Source of the DNA: Prorocentrum cordatum
Taxonomy: Eukaryota > Sar > Dinophyceae > Prorocentrales > Prorocentraceae
Length of the DNA stretch: 64,000 bases
Assembly: GCA_963575745.1 (NCBI GenBank)
Contig: CAUYUJ010014345.1
Location: 5,001-69,000 of the forward strand
Reading direction: 5' to 3'
In this document: positions 31,640-41,293 of the stretch, piece after piece
Layout of the letters: each line of letters starts with the position of its first letter
How positions within the stretch are numbered: the first letter of the stretch is position 1
The notes under the pieces: generated by a model
Seen by the model: only the letters and a program-made list of their open reading frames with translations
The model's database searches: none
Told to the model about the DNA's origin: nothing
Position numbers and translations under genes: made by a program

Positions 31640-32104
31640 CTAAACCAGCACCACATAGGCGTCCCCATCGCGGTGCCACGCGTGGGCCGCGTGAGCATCG
31701 CGCATGCTAACTGCCATCAACTCCAGCGAAAGCGAAAACCATCTGCTTGAGCGGGCGCGCCTGCCAGTGGGCAGCAGTTTCCTGACGACAACGCACGGCG
31801 CCCCACGTTCAAAGACGCAGGCCGACACGAGGCCAGCACCATCCCCGACCAAAACCACGTCGTGAACGTGCAACTCGCGACGATCCTCCCAGGCGCCATG
31901 ACCCAACTCCACATTTGGATAGCCTGGCAATTCCTTTCTAGGCCCGCGAAGGCCCTCGCGGAGGGATTGCACACCATCGGTCAATTCATTATGGTACCTC
32001 GTCAGCAAGTTCGAAAGGACAGAGTACTCGTACCGCTCTGTGTTCCTGACGCTGTTCTCTGCGGACTGCTTGACGCGAATATTTAAGCGCTCAACAACGA
32101 ACAT
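31640..32104 (-). pseudogene. Transposase-like gene 1, C-terminal part
   Basis: Frame reads FVVERLNIRVKQSAENSVRN, RYEYSVLSNLLTRYHNEL, then GAGLVSACVFERGAPCVVVR. The F-x-V-E-R-x3-R-V-K block resembles the C-terminal region of a large multicopy dinoflagellate gene family that I believe is transposon-derived. This is from memory and unverified. It follows the 32,235-32,530 segment on the same strand. No catalytic residues can be assigned with certainty. Confidence 0.55.
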
Positions 32105-32234
32105 GCCGACTACAAACTTGTCTTTCCAAATTTGATCTGGAATATGCAGCGTGGCGTGGTGCTCCGGAAGTAATTACCTCTTGCCGCATGCGGCTGCATG
32201 CCTATCCATGCGTATACGAAGAGCGGCCCTGAGC

Positions 32235-32530
32235 TCATTGAGAATGGCTGCGAGCCCAGGTCTGCGGGGCCCTCTTAGCCTCGGGGCCGAGGCCCAAGAC
32301 AGCACATGCTGCGCTGAAAGACTCGTTCTCCCTCTCAAAGCCAGGGATGTCGAGCAGTCTGAATTCGACAAAATGCCGCATGATAACATACAAGGATATG
32401 TAACCACCTGCCGTGCACCGAATCTTCGACTCCTCCTCGGAGGATGCGGAAAATGCGTCGTAGACTTGGCTGATCTTGACGCCCATTGATAAGGGGGAAT
32501 GTCCAATCAGCCTTCGCCAACTCACCCCAC
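32235..32530 (-). pseudogene. Transposase-like gene 1, middle segment
   Basis: Frame reads MGVKISQVYDAFSASSEEES then RCTAGGYISLYVIMRHFVEF. It continues the minus-strand gene in a different frame from its neighbours, so an intron or frameshift separates them. The gap 32,105-32,234 may be an intron: an AATATGCAG-type acceptor-like site precedes the next part. Confidence 0.5.
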
Positions 32531-32544
32531 AGCTCGAACATAAT

Positions 32545-33160
32545 TCACAGCTTGCTCTCGCGCGCCCTCACGTAAGCCGCGCGCTCCCAAGAAAATGCGC
32601 CATGTTGTAGATAATGGTGCACCCAGTCAGTGCGGATGATGTCAGATATGTCGAGGATGCCGCGCAACGCCTCAACTGCTAGAAGGCCCAGTGGGTTGGG
32701 GTTGAAGCCGACGCCCTGAATGAGCTCCTTGAAATCCCCAACGCCCATGGCCCCAGCGTCACGTCTCGCTTTCGCCGCCAAAACGACAGCCATATTTGCA
32801 ACCATGTCCTCGCGATCACGCAACCGAAATTTCGAGAAATCTGACAAAGGTATATCGTAGCACCCTGGAATGAGATGTGAATTCTTCTCCCAACAACTGC
32901 CGCAAAAAAAATGCATGGCTTGTGGGAGCTTGCGCAAGTCCAGTCGAACGTCATCCTGTGGCCGTCGAGGTCTGTTAAACACCTTTCACCGCTGCGAACA
33001 GCAGGCGCGTTTGGCCGAGCACATTCAACGCCGCGCCCGCGCCTCTGAAGGACAGGGGGCCAAGCAGGATCTCACGCAGAAGTATTGCAAACAATCTGGA
33101 CCACTTGCCCTCGACCTTGCCTTTTTTTTTTTGTGATCCCGAATCACAGCGAAGGGCGTC
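32545..33160 (-). pseudogene. Transposase-like gene 1, core with two frame breaks
   Basis: Three overlapping frame pieces read as one protein: GKWSRLFAILLREILLGPLS ... LFAAVKG, then LTDLDGHRMTFDWTCASSHK-PCI, then CGSCWEKNSHLIPGCYDIPL ... GFNPNPLGLLAVEALRGILD and RTDWVHHYLQHGAFSW. The joins are single-base frame changes at about 32,975 and in an A8 run at 32,903-32,910 (plus strand). The GKW, DLDGH, KPC(I)xxC and D-W-x-H-x-Y motifs are what I recall of a dinoflagellate multicopy transposase-like family, possibly of the KDZ type. The class is not certain. Either decay or homopolymer sequencing errors could explain the breaks. Confidence 0.6.
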
Positions 33161-33409
33161 TAGGTTGCCTCGTGGCTCAGAGCTGATCCCCCGAGCTCTA
33201 AAACCTTGAAAGAAACAACCATGGTTTTTCGTTTGTGTGTCGGCCTTTTTTTGTCGCCAACCGTGTGCTCGTCTAAGCCGATGGCCATGCTCCAAGGCCT
33301 GTCAACCGAGCACGGGCGCATCGAGGAAGCATTCGAGAAACGCCTGCAACTCGCCCGAAGCAGCCGCCATCTCCTGGAGAACGAGCGCGGGCTGGCAAAC
33401 CTCACATCG

Positions 33410-33620
33410 TCATGGTTCGCCATATGTCAAACGCAGATCGATGTCGAACCTCGCCCTCTCGAACAACTCGTGGTTTATAGTGCGAAGCTTCTTATCGCCG
33501 TCAGACTCGCAACCGAGTTTCGCGGCAATCCGCGCTAACCCATCCAGCGATATCCCGCCCGTGTGCAGCGCGGATTGCAGTCTCAAACGCTGCTGCGCTG
33601 CGTCGTGGGCCATGGAGCGG
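33410..33620 (-). pseudogene. Transposase-like gene 1, N-terminal segment
   Basis: Reads MAHDAAQQRLRLQSALHTGG, ISLDGLARIAAKLGCESDGD and ELFERARFDIDLRLTYGEP to a stop at 33,410. The composition is protein-like, and it lies directly upstream of the GKW segment on the same strand. 33,160-33,410 carries no clear coding frame and may be an intron. Confidence 0.5.
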
Positions 33621-33639
33621 AAAATGCCGCTGCTACGGA

Positions 33640-33862
33640 TGGGGGAGAGGGGGGGGCATGCCAATTCCGGCGGGTGGGGGGGGGGGAGGGGGGGGGGGGT
33701 AATGCCATAGGAAGAGAGGGGGGGGGGAACATGCCAATTTGGGGGGAGGACAGGGGATATGCGCACCCATGTGATTCAGTCAACCCCACCAGCCCTGGGC
33801 GTAGGCGGCCTAGATCGCTTCCTCTCCCGACCCCCGTTCCTGGGGCGGGCGGGCGGGCGGGC

Positions 33863-33932
<70 letters not shown>

Positions 33933-33936
33933 TGTG

Positions 33937-33995
<59 letters not shown>

Positions 33996-34030
33996 CGTGC
34001 GTGCGTGCGTGCGTGCGTGTGTGTGTGAGT
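33640..34030. repeat. G-tracts and long (TG)n/(TGCG)n microsatellite
   Basis: G-runs (33,650-33,750) precede a (GGGC)n patch, about 43 TG dinucleotides (33,864-33,950) and (TGCG)n to about 34,030. A short (AT)n lies at 34,144-34,172. Cys-Val and Thr-His ORFs are artefacts. Confidence 0.95.
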
Positions 34031-34189
34031 TGGTGCGTGTGTGCCGTGCGTCGCTCAAGTGGCTTCCAAGATGTCCAAGAGGGCCCAAGACCGCCCAGGG
34101 ACTGGCTCCAGTGGCCAAGGCTCTCCATGGAGCCCCCCCCCCATATATATATATATACATTTATATATATAGTACACCCTGGGCGAAGA

Positions 34190-34998
34190 ACCCGACCGCA
34201 TGCAATTGTGGGTACCCGCGTGGTGGGCAACCGCCCTCGGTGGAGCTTCCTATGCTAGCCACGACCGTGTGAGGGCGCGCCGAAAATGGGGCGGGGCCGC
34301 CATGCGAACCCTGCCACTGGCGCCTTCGGTGGAGCTCCAGTGGGGCCACGGTCCTCGTGAGGGGTGTGCCGAAATGGCCCGAGGCCGCCATGCGAACCCT
34401 GCCGCTGGGGCCTTCGGTGGAGCTCCCTATGGGGCCACGGTCCTCGTGAGGGGTGTGCCGAAATGGCCCGAGGCCACCATGCGAACCCTGCCACTGGGGC
34501 CTTCGGTGGAGCTCCATATGGGGCCGCGATCTTCGCGAGGGGTGTGCCGAAATGGCCCGAGCGAGCCCTGCCACTGGGGCCTTCGGTGGAGCCCCCTAAC
34601 GGGCCACGGTCCTCGCGAGGGGTGTGCCGAAAGGGCTTGAGGCCGCCGTGTGAACCCTGCCACTGGGGCCTTCGGTGGAGCTCCCTATGGGGCCGCGATC
34701 TTCGTGGGGGGTGTGCCGACATGGCCCGAGGCCGCCATGCGAGCCCTGCTACTGGGGCCTCCGGTGGAGCTCCCTCTGGGGACACGAAGAGTGTGAGGTG
34801 TGTGCCGAAATGGGTGATGATGATGATGACGATGATGATGGTGGTGATGACGCCGATGATGACGATGACGATGATGACGATGATGACGACGATGGCGATG
34901 ATGATGATAAGAGGAGGATGGATGGGGGCAGCGGGAGGAGGAGGTAAACGCGGGCGCTGTCTCTTCAAAACGAAGACCCAACACCACAGGATGGTTGG
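34190..34998. repeat. 89-bp satellite array with conserved flanks, copy 3 (inverted)
   Basis: The reverse-complement order begins with a flank (CGACCGCATGCAATTGTGGG, 34,190-34,209). About six 89-bp units in minus orientation (34,240-34,815) follow, with GAGCTCCCTATGGGGCC and GGGGTGTGCCGAAATGGCCC, then a (GAT)n tract (34,815-34,910). The flank ends CAACACCACAGGATGGTTGG (34,979-34,998). Confidence 0.9.
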
Positions 34999-35004
34999 GA
35001 ACAA

Positions 35005-35740
35005 AACCCAACAGCAAATCGGCATGGCGCGCGTTCTCGCCATTTCGCTTCCGACGCCCCCCCGAGGCGCCAAGATGGCTCCAAGATTGCCTGGATGGGG
35101 CTCAGGGCTCCAGCATGGCCCCAGGAGCGCCCGCCCACCGCCGCCCCACCCTCCCCATCGCTCCCGCCCTCGGCCCTCGGACCCCCCCCCCTCCCACCCC
35201 CCCCCCCCCCCCCCAAGAACGATGCCCCGGAGACGGTGACATACCGCCTGGGGCGGCTGCCATCGGCGGTGTTAGCGTCGCTAGCCGCGCCCCAGCTGGT
35301 CAAAGGCCAGTTGTAGCTCCTCCAACTTCTCCCCCCTTCTCCTCCTCCTCCTCCTCCTCCTCCTCCTCCTCTTCCTCCTCCTCCTCATCCTATTCGCCAG
35401 CCGTGTCCCTCCTCCCTCATCAGCCCGCCTGGGCGCAGTTTCTGGATGGGCTGGCGGGGGCGCGCGAAGCGTCGGGAATGCTGGTGGAGGGGCGCGGTGG
35501 CCGACGAGGAAGACTACGAGGAGGACGACGGGGGGGGTGGAGAGGGCGACGAGGAGGATGTGGGCCGCTCGCTCCGTTTCCGACGAGGGAGAAGGCGAGG
35601 TCGGCGCGCCGCCTGCCCGTGTTCCGACGGCAACCTCGGCCCTCGGTCGAAGAATTACTCCCCGACGGGGTCGCGCAAGGTATGCTGATGCACAAGAAGC
35701 TCGAGGCCCTGAGGAAGTCGTACACCCCAACCTCCGATGG
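35005..35740. other. No supported gene; CAAGATGG and (CCT)n repeats
   Basis: A CAAGATGGCTCC patch (35,070-35,130), C-runs (35,185-35,215), (CCT)n (35,336-35,390) and a GAC/GAG purine tract (35,505-35,600). Arg-rich ORFs on both strands are not convincing. Confidence 0.5.
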
Positions 35741-35744
35741 CCCT

Positions 35745-35900
35745 TCAGTCGTCGACGATCATCTCGCACGTGACCATCAGGCTGACCTTCACGCCGCGCC
35801 GAAGCGGCCGTTCAGATCCAACAGGGTCTGGGCCGTGCGAAGCTTGCGGCCCACGTCGGTCAGGAAGGCCTCGGGAGGCACGAGGCCCAGACCCTCAGAA
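35745..35900 (-). pseudogene. Dispersed small gene family, fragment E
   Basis: Minus strand reads AFLTDVGRKLRTAQTLLDLN then, after TGA and a frame change, KVSLMVTCEMIVDD and TGA. The KVSLMVTxE(M)IV-D block matches copy C (KVSL...MVTYEIVEDWE), copy D (FTVTLHIVEDWV) and copies A and B (TFKVALEVTAEWVDP). It is a broken copy. Confidence 0.5.
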
Positions 35901-36089
35901 GGCCCCGAGAGGGCGCACATGTGGCCCCGAGAGGTGGGGCGTCTTGGAGACCACGTTGCGCTCTCTCCGGCCCTCTAGGGGCCATGATGATATGTCTTGG
36001 GCGCTCCAGGGTATCTACCCTGGCTTAAGCCGCCTCGCTCGCTCTCGCCCGTCCTCCCAACGCACAAGTAGCACCTGTGCCAATGGTCC

Positions 36090-36640
36090 CCAGGGCCATG
36101 GAATCTCACGCAAGGGCCGAGGGCCCTGGAGTCTAAGAGCCCTAAGAGCCCTAAAAGCCCGACGCGCCCTGGGAACCCCGAGACTCTCAAGGGCCCCAAG
36201 TGCCATAAGAAACCTATAGGAACCCTGAGAGCCGTAAGTGCACAAAGAGCCCTGGGCGCCCAAAGAGTCCTTAGAGCCCCATGAGCCCTGCGAGCCCCAA
36301 GAGCCCTGAGGGCCCCGAATGATCGTAGGGGCCCCAATAGCCCGAAGCGTCGCAAGGCCCTCAGAGCCCGAAATGCCACAAGAGCAATCAACAGAGCTCT
36401 ATGGTACAATTGAGTCATCGGGGCCCTAAGAGCTCCAAGAAAAGCAGCGCGAGCCATAAGATCCCTAAGAGCCCTCAGAGCCCCGCGCGCCCTCGGCGCC
36501 CTAAGGGCCAGAAGAGCACTGAGAGCCGAGAGCTCTGATAGCCCTGGGAGCCCTAAGAGCCCCAAGGCTCCTAAGCGCCCTAGGAGCCCTAAGATCCCTG
36601 AGAGCCCAAATTGCAAACGGAACTCTAAGAGCCCGAGGAC
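36090..36640. repeat. CCCTAAGAGC decamer array
   Basis: About 550 bp of degenerate decamers close to CCCTAAGAGC/CCCTGAGAGC. A similar but looser GGCCCCGAGAG patch precedes it (35,880-35,970), and an A-rich tract (36,655-36,735) follows. A 257-aa Leu/Arg ORF on the minus strand is repeat-driven. Confidence 0.85.
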
Positions 36641-36986
36641 AAAAAGCAAGAACAGCACACAACCAAAAAAAAAAAAAAAACAGTGAAAAAAAGAATAAAG
36701 CAAATAAGAGACCACAGAAAGAGACAAGAAAAAAAGTAGGGCCATCATGGGTCCCTGATGATCCGTCGGGGCCCGATGAGCCCGAGGAGCCCTATGAGGG
36801 CCCTGACACGAGCCATAAACACAAAGGGCCCGCTCAGAATTTTCAATTCCCGAAGAGCCCTAAGTATGCCGCACGCGCCCACGACCTACGACGACGGCGA
36901 CGACGAGAGCCCATAAGGGGACGAGTGGGGCTGGAGGAGGAGGAGGGGGATGGGGGAGGATGCAAGTGCGTATGCGCTCAAAGGGG

Positions 36987-38438
36987 CTATTCAGGCAAGG
37001 AACGGGACAGCCTACGCCTCGCGTCGTGCTCACGTAGACGGATGTGAGCTAGCGCAGGGGGGGGGGGGGAAACCGGAGAGGCATTCTGGACCTTCTCGAT
37101 GTCCTGCGACATGCACTGCAGCTTGGCCTGGAACGCGTTCATGTCATCCTTGATGCTCTGGCGGAACTCAGGGAACAAGCGATGGCACACCACCCTGTTG
37201 ATGGCCGTCAACGTCTCCGTCACCTTTTCCCCGATGCTGTCGGCCAACTTGCCGCTCGCCGCCGCCACCTTGCGGCTCTCGGCGGCGGCCTTCCTCTCCT
37301 GCTTGGCCCTCTCCTTCTCCTCCAGCGCCTTATTGCGATCCTTCTCCTTCCTCGCCCGTTCCTTCTTCGCTGCCTTCTTTTTCTGTTTATTCGCCTTCTT
37401 CGCCTTCTTCTTTTTCTTGTTCTTCTTGTCGTCCGAGCTGCTGCTCGAGTCCGAGCTGGGGTCCGAGTCGTCGTCGTCCGAAGGCTCCCCATCAAGCTCC
37501 TCGTCGGCGTCAGCGACCGTCGTCTTCTTGATCTTCTTGGAGGGGTGCGAGGCCTCGGCGACGTGGGACCGCCCGGTGCCCCTGGCTCCACGATGGCCTC
37601 CAGACAGGATCGGGACGCGGAACGCTGCGCCCAAGACCCTGCGCTGGCTCTTGTCCTTCTCCAGGCTGTTGGCCTCGATGAGCGCGGCATCGAAGCCGCG
37701 CGTGCTCCACGCGCCAAGGGGGAGGAACTCCCCTCCCTCGGCGTAGTAGTCCTCGTGATTCTCGTAGGTCCGCATGAGCTCGTTGACTTTGGCGACCACC
37801 ACCTTCCCGCTGGAGATGTCGCGCACGTCCTTGAAGAAGGCCTGCTGCGTCTCCTCGCCCAGGCGCTTGAAGTCGCTGCTCGGGAACTCGCCGAACTCGC
37901 GGCTAAGCTGCGTGATGTGGACATTGCAACGGTCGCACCTGTACTTCTGCTGCGACTTGCCCCTCAACCGAGCCCTGTCTGCAGTTACCTCTTCGTTGCA
38001 CCACCCGCATCGTAACCGAATGTCATGCATGAACGTGGGGTGCGTGATCATCGTCGGCTCTGGGCGCATCTGGGCGGGCGGCTGCGGCGGCAACCCTGGG
38101 AAAGGCGCCCCGGGCGGGGGCTCCTCGGCGGCGGCGTCGCCATCAAGCGGCGGCGCGTCCTCGGGCGCCTCGGGAGGGGCGCCCGCTGCGTCGGGCGGGT
38201 CGTCGGCGCCCCGCGGCGCCATCATGCTCAAGACGGGGGCGGCCGCCACCGCCGCCTTGGGCTTGGCCTTCGGCTTCGGCTTCGCCGTCGCCTTTGGCTT
38301 CGGCTTTGGCTTCGCCTTTGGTCGCGCCCCAGCCTTCGCCGCCGCCGTGGGCATCGCCTCCGCCCTCGGCGGCGACGCCGGGCTTGGCGGTGGCACCGAG
38401 CCCGCCCCGTCCACCGCCTCAGCGGGCACAACCTGCGT
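36987..38438 (-). CDS. Zinc-ribbon / coiled-coil protein, part of a RING ORF split by TAG
   Basis: About 480 codons are open below an in-frame TAG at 38,441-38,439. The order is a Pro/Ala/Lys-rich linker with KPKPKPKAT repeats, a zinc-ribbon-like module (CGWCNEEV ... YRCDRCNVHI, two C-x2-C pairs), a helical segment around ETQQAFFKDVRDISSGKVVV, an acidic Asp/Ser patch, a Lys-rich region (KNKKKKKAKKANKQ) and a long charged coiled coil (EEKERAKQERKAAAESRKV), ending SLPE at 36,987. The composition suggests a nuclear or nucleic-acid-associated protein. Function is unknown. The frame is continuous with the RING ORF upstream except for the one stop, so the two are probably one gene or pseudogene. 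Confidence 0.65.
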   Translation of the reverse strand, partial: TQVVPAEAVDGAGSVPPPSPASPPRAEAMPTAAAKAGARPKAKPKPKPKATAKPKPKAKPKAAVAAAPVLSMMAPRGADDPPDAAGAPPEAPEDAPPLDGDAAAEEPPPGAPFPGLPPQPPAQMRPEPTMITHPTFMHDIRLRCGWCNEEVTADRARLRGKSQQKYRCDRCNVHITQLSREFGEFPSSDFKRLGEETQQAFFKDVRDISSGKVVVAKVNELMRTYENHEDYYAEGGEFLPLGAWSTRGFDAALIEANSLEKDKSQRRVLGAAFRVPILSGGHRGARGTGRSHVAEASHPSKKIKKTTVADADEELDGEPSDDDDSDPSSDSSSSSDDKKNKKKKKAKKANKQKKKAAKKERARKEKDRNKALEEKERAKQERKAAAESRKVAAASGKLADSIGEKVTETLTAINRVVCHRLFPEFRQSIKDDMNAFQAKLQCMSQDIEKVQNASPVSPPPPALAHIRLREHDARRRLSRSLPE

Positions 38439-38768
38439 CTACTGGGGCGACCGTGGCGCACGCCGCAACTGCGGGCTGCTGGGCGGCGTCATGTCGGTGA
38501 TGATGGTGTCGACCTCGTCGGCGTCGTCGGCGGCGTCGGGCGGGCTGCCAGTCAGCGCCGCCACCGCCCTCCCCAGGGCCCGCTCCGTCGTTCGACATTG
38601 CGGGCAGGGGAAATCGTCGAACTGCATGTTGTGGACGTCGAGGTGCAGGTCCACGCAGTAAGCGTGACATTTATGAAAGCAGCCGAGCGTCCGAACCTCC
38701 GTGCCGCCCAGCAACACTTGCAGGCAGATCGCGCACGTGGTGTCGTCGGCATCGCTAGCAGTGGCCAT
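38439..38768 (-). CDS. RING-finger N-terminal ORF
   Basis: Starts at ATG 38,768 (MATASDADDTTCAICLQVLL). The spacing CAIC ... C-F-H-K-C-H-A-Y-C ... CPQC is that of a RING-H2 finger, a fold that typically binds E2 ubiquitin-conjugating enzymes. An acidic tail (DAADDADEVDTIITDMTPP) follows, then TAG at 38,441-38,439. The same frame stays open for 480 more codons, so either the stop is a lesion, it is read through, or a small intron spans it. Ubiquitin-ligase activity is inferred from the motif only. Confidence 0.7.
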   Translation of the reverse strand: MATASDADDTTCAICLQVLLGGTEVRTLGCFHKCHAYCVDLHLDVHNMQFDDFPCPQCRTTERALGRAVAALTGSPPDAADDADEVDTIITDMTPPSSPQLRRAPRSPQ

Positions 38769-38937
38769 CTCGGTCTCCTGTCGCGCCGCGCGCGGGCGCG
38801 AGCCGCTCCCGTGTAGGTGGCAACGGGCGAAGCGGAGGCGCCGCTCGAGCCAGCGGAAGACCGCTGGGGAGGAGGAACATGATTCGGAGGAGGGGGGGGG
38901 ATGGGGGGGAAGGAGGATACCAGAAAGACGTATCGGG

Positions 38938-39242
38938 CCGTTAACAACCCGTTATCACACTGTTAGCATGGCCATTGTCACCGTTATCAAGCGCGTTATC
39001 AAGGGCTGTGATAACAACCTGATAACATCTGATAACCGTTATCAAGGATGTCTGATAACGCGAATGTTTCGCACTTCGTGTTATCAACGTGATCAAGAGG
39101 CGTGATAACATGTTATCACCGTTATCACGCGCGTTATCAACATCTGATAACCGTTATCACGGTGTTATATGATAACATTGGTAACAATGACAACGAGCGT
39201 GATAACACTGATAACAAGGCTGCTAACGGGATGATAACATGC
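38938..39242. promoter_or_regulatory. Array of GTTATCA / TGATAAC heptamers
   Basis: About nine GTTATCA and ten TGATAAC heptamers (each the reverse complement of the other) lie in 300 bp at irregular spacing, many as divergent or convergent pairs. The cluster lies between the ATGs' side of the RING ORF (38,768) and the next minus-strand gene (ends 39,570). It is neither a simple tandem repeat nor coding. The core contains GATA. A regulatory or replication role is speculation. Confidence 0.5.
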
Positions 39243-39569
39243 TCATGCTGGCGATGTGGCAGGAAAGGGCACCCAAGTGTTCGCCCGCGGGCGACAGCCC
39301 CCCCCCCCACCCACCGCCTCGTCCTCCGGGCTTTCCTCGGGGCTCTTTGATTGGGCACGCATTATGTTGCGCCCCGAACGCGGCTGGCGCTGCATGCGTA
39401 GGCCCAGGCGCGATGCACACAGCCCCGACGGTGCGGGGCTCGCGTGCATCTTAGACTCGGTGCTTGCTCCTCCTCCTCACCCTCCTCCTTGTCCCCCTCA
39501 TCCTCCGCACCCTCCCAGATCCCATCCAGTGCAAAGGCAGGCTGGGCGCGCAGCTCAACGCGCCCGAGA

Positions 39570-40970
39570 TCAGCTGCACTTGGCATCCCACATCGCGGCT
39601 GCCGCGCCGTAGGCCTTCTTCGCCACCTCGACCGATGCATCATGCGAGTAGCCGTCGTCAGCTGCCCGCTTCTTGGCCCTGGAGTACATCCTCGATGCGA
39701 ACGCGTTCTTGTTGACGCTCCCGCCCGAGCCCGTCCACGCAACGATGTCGGAAATGAGCGCCTGGCCCTTGGGCTTGGAAATGGGCGTCGTCGTCGCCGC
39801 GTCCTTGGGCTTGGCTTTCGGCTTCGTCGCCGTCTTCGCCTTTGGCCGTCCTCTGGCCTTCGGTGACGAGCGCTGGTCCGCCACCTCCTCCTGCTCACCG
39901 TCCTCGTTCTCCTGCTCGCGCTCGTCGGCCGCCTGGCATGCCGCTGGGCGCTTCTTCGCCTGCTTCGCATTCTTCTTATGCAGCATCATGTGCATGGCCT
40001 CCTCGACCTGTGTCTTGATGCCCATCCTCGCGGGCCGCGCGAGCCCGACGGCTGGCTCAGCGGCTGGCGGCGCGCTCGCCGCTGCCGACGCCACGATCGG
40101 CTGCGACTGGGTCGGGGGCGCCGCTGCCGACGCCACGATCGGCTGCGACTGGGTCGGGGGCGCCGCTGCCGACGCCGCAATCTGCTGCGACCCCTCTGCT
40201 GACGATGTCACGTTGGGCGGCCCAGCGCGCTGCGACCCCGCGGTCGGCGCCGCGGCCCGTGAACAGCTCGCCAACGCATCGCCCGAGCCCGCGCGAGCCG
40301 CACCCGTCATGGCGAGAGCAGGGTGTCTACCAGGCCGCCGATTCGCGCCGAACACCGTCAGGTTGTCCAAGAGATCGCCGCCCCCTGTCGGCGCCGCGCT
40401 CTGGCCCCCTCGCATGCTTCCCGCCACCGCGCCGAAAGCCATCTGCATCATCTGCGTCATCTGCTGCATCTGCTGGTGCATGCACTGCTCCACCTGGTTC
40501 GGAGGCGCCCTGGTGGCCAGCTCCTGCGACGCCGCGCCGCTGGCGCGGTCCGAGCAGGCGGGCGCGGCACCGCGGCACCGATAGGATGCCTCCAAGTCTC
40601 GAAGGAGTCGCACGTCCAGGGGGCACGCGGCTGGGCCGCCCCCAGGCTTTGCCGAGAACGCGGCATGGTAGACCGTCGGGAACGACGCCAGGAGGTCCTG
40701 AGGCGTCTGCGGGAGCTCCAGCATATAGACGCTGGGCCGCGGCGACTTCTCCGCCACGCGGTGGTACGCTGTCTTGAAGTTGTCGTAGTACTTCTTCTTG
40801 CCGTAGTAGGACATGGTCTCGACCCGATCGGGAATGGGGATGAGCATGAAGGCCGAGTTAGCAAGCTTCAGCGAATACTCGTCCGCATGCACGCCCCCCA
40901 GGCGAATGATGCGCTGCACCAGCATGCTCTGAACTGCGCTCGGTGGAACCCCTTCCCCGAGCAGGCGGTC
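39570..40970 (-). CDS. Lys/Pro/Ala-rich protein of unknown function, main part
   Basis: Open below an in-frame TAG at 40,973-40,971. It begins DRLLGEGVPPSAVQSMLVQR and continues IIRLGGVHADEYSLKLANSA, IPDRVETMSYYGKKKYYDNF and SVYMLELPQTPQDLLASFPT, a compact folded-looking domain. A low-complexity middle follows with Gln/Met (CMHQQMQQMTQMMQMAF) and tandem QSQPIVASAAAPPT repeats (40,080-40,190), then Lys-rich KPKAKP stretches. The C-terminus SRAKKRAADDGYSHDASVEV...MWDAKCS ends at 39,570. The layout resembles the neighbouring RING/zinc-ribbon ORF (KPKPKA linkers), so both may belong to one multicopy transposon-associated set. No catalytic motif was recognised. Confidence 0.62.
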   Translation of the reverse strand, partial: DRLLGEGVPPSAVQSMLVQRIIRLGGVHADEYSLKLANSAFMLIPIPDRVETMSYYGKKKYYDNFKTAYHRVAEKSPRPSVYMLELPQTPQDLLASFPTVYHAAFSAKPGGGPAACPLDVRLLRDLEASYRCRGAAPACSDRASGAASQELATRAPPNQVEQCMHQQMQQMTQMMQMAFGAVAGSMRGGQSAAPTGGGDLLDNLTVFGANRRPGRHPALAMTGAARAGSGDALASCSRAAAPTAGSQRAGPPNVTSSAEGSQQIAASAAAPPTQSQPIVASAAAPPTQSQPIVASAAASAPPAAEPAVGLARPARMGIKTQVEEAMHMMLHKKNAKQAKKRPAACQAADEREQENEDGEQEEVADQRSSPKARGRPKAKTATKPKAKPKDAATTTPISKPKGQALISDIVAWTGSGGSVNKNAFASRMYSRAKKRAADDGYSHDASVEVAKKAYGAAAAMWDAKCS

Positions 40971-41293
40971 CTATCCTGCCGCTGTGACGCGGTGCACCAG
41001 GGCCGAGAAGTTCTGGCTTTTCGCGCGCTGCCGCGCGGGGCCCATCGGCCCATGTGCACTGGGCGCCAGGGCCTGCAAGACGTTCAGGCCGCGGTGGCCG
41101 TGCCAGTTCACCTGGGAGACGAGAGCCGCTGCACTCGCCTTCTGGTCGTCAGAAAGACCTGCTTGTTCCTCGCAACCAGGGTCTCCAAGGCGTTCGCCTG
41201 CACCTGCGATATGGACCCGTGGCGAGGCGAGCCAGTCATGTCCTGCAGGAGAAGTCGCACGGCGCCAATGCGCGCCATCAGTGTCTGCGACAT
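40971..41293 (-). CDS. N-terminal part of the same ORF, with frame change and TAG
   Basis: Starts at ATG 41,293 (MSQTLMARIGAVRLLLQDMT) and reads SISQVQANALETLVARNKQV. It then changes frame near 41,150 to read DDQKASAAALVSQVNWHGHR and NVLQALAPSAHGPMG, ending VTAAG-TAG at 40,971. The sequence after the TAG is in the same frame and coding-like. One frameshift plus one stop suggests a decayed copy. A very small intron is less likely. Confidence 0.5.

Noticed and set aside
36000-36748. 257-aa Leu/Arg-rich minus-strand ORF
   Set aside because: It is a translation of the CCCTAAGAGC decamer array and an A-rich tract.
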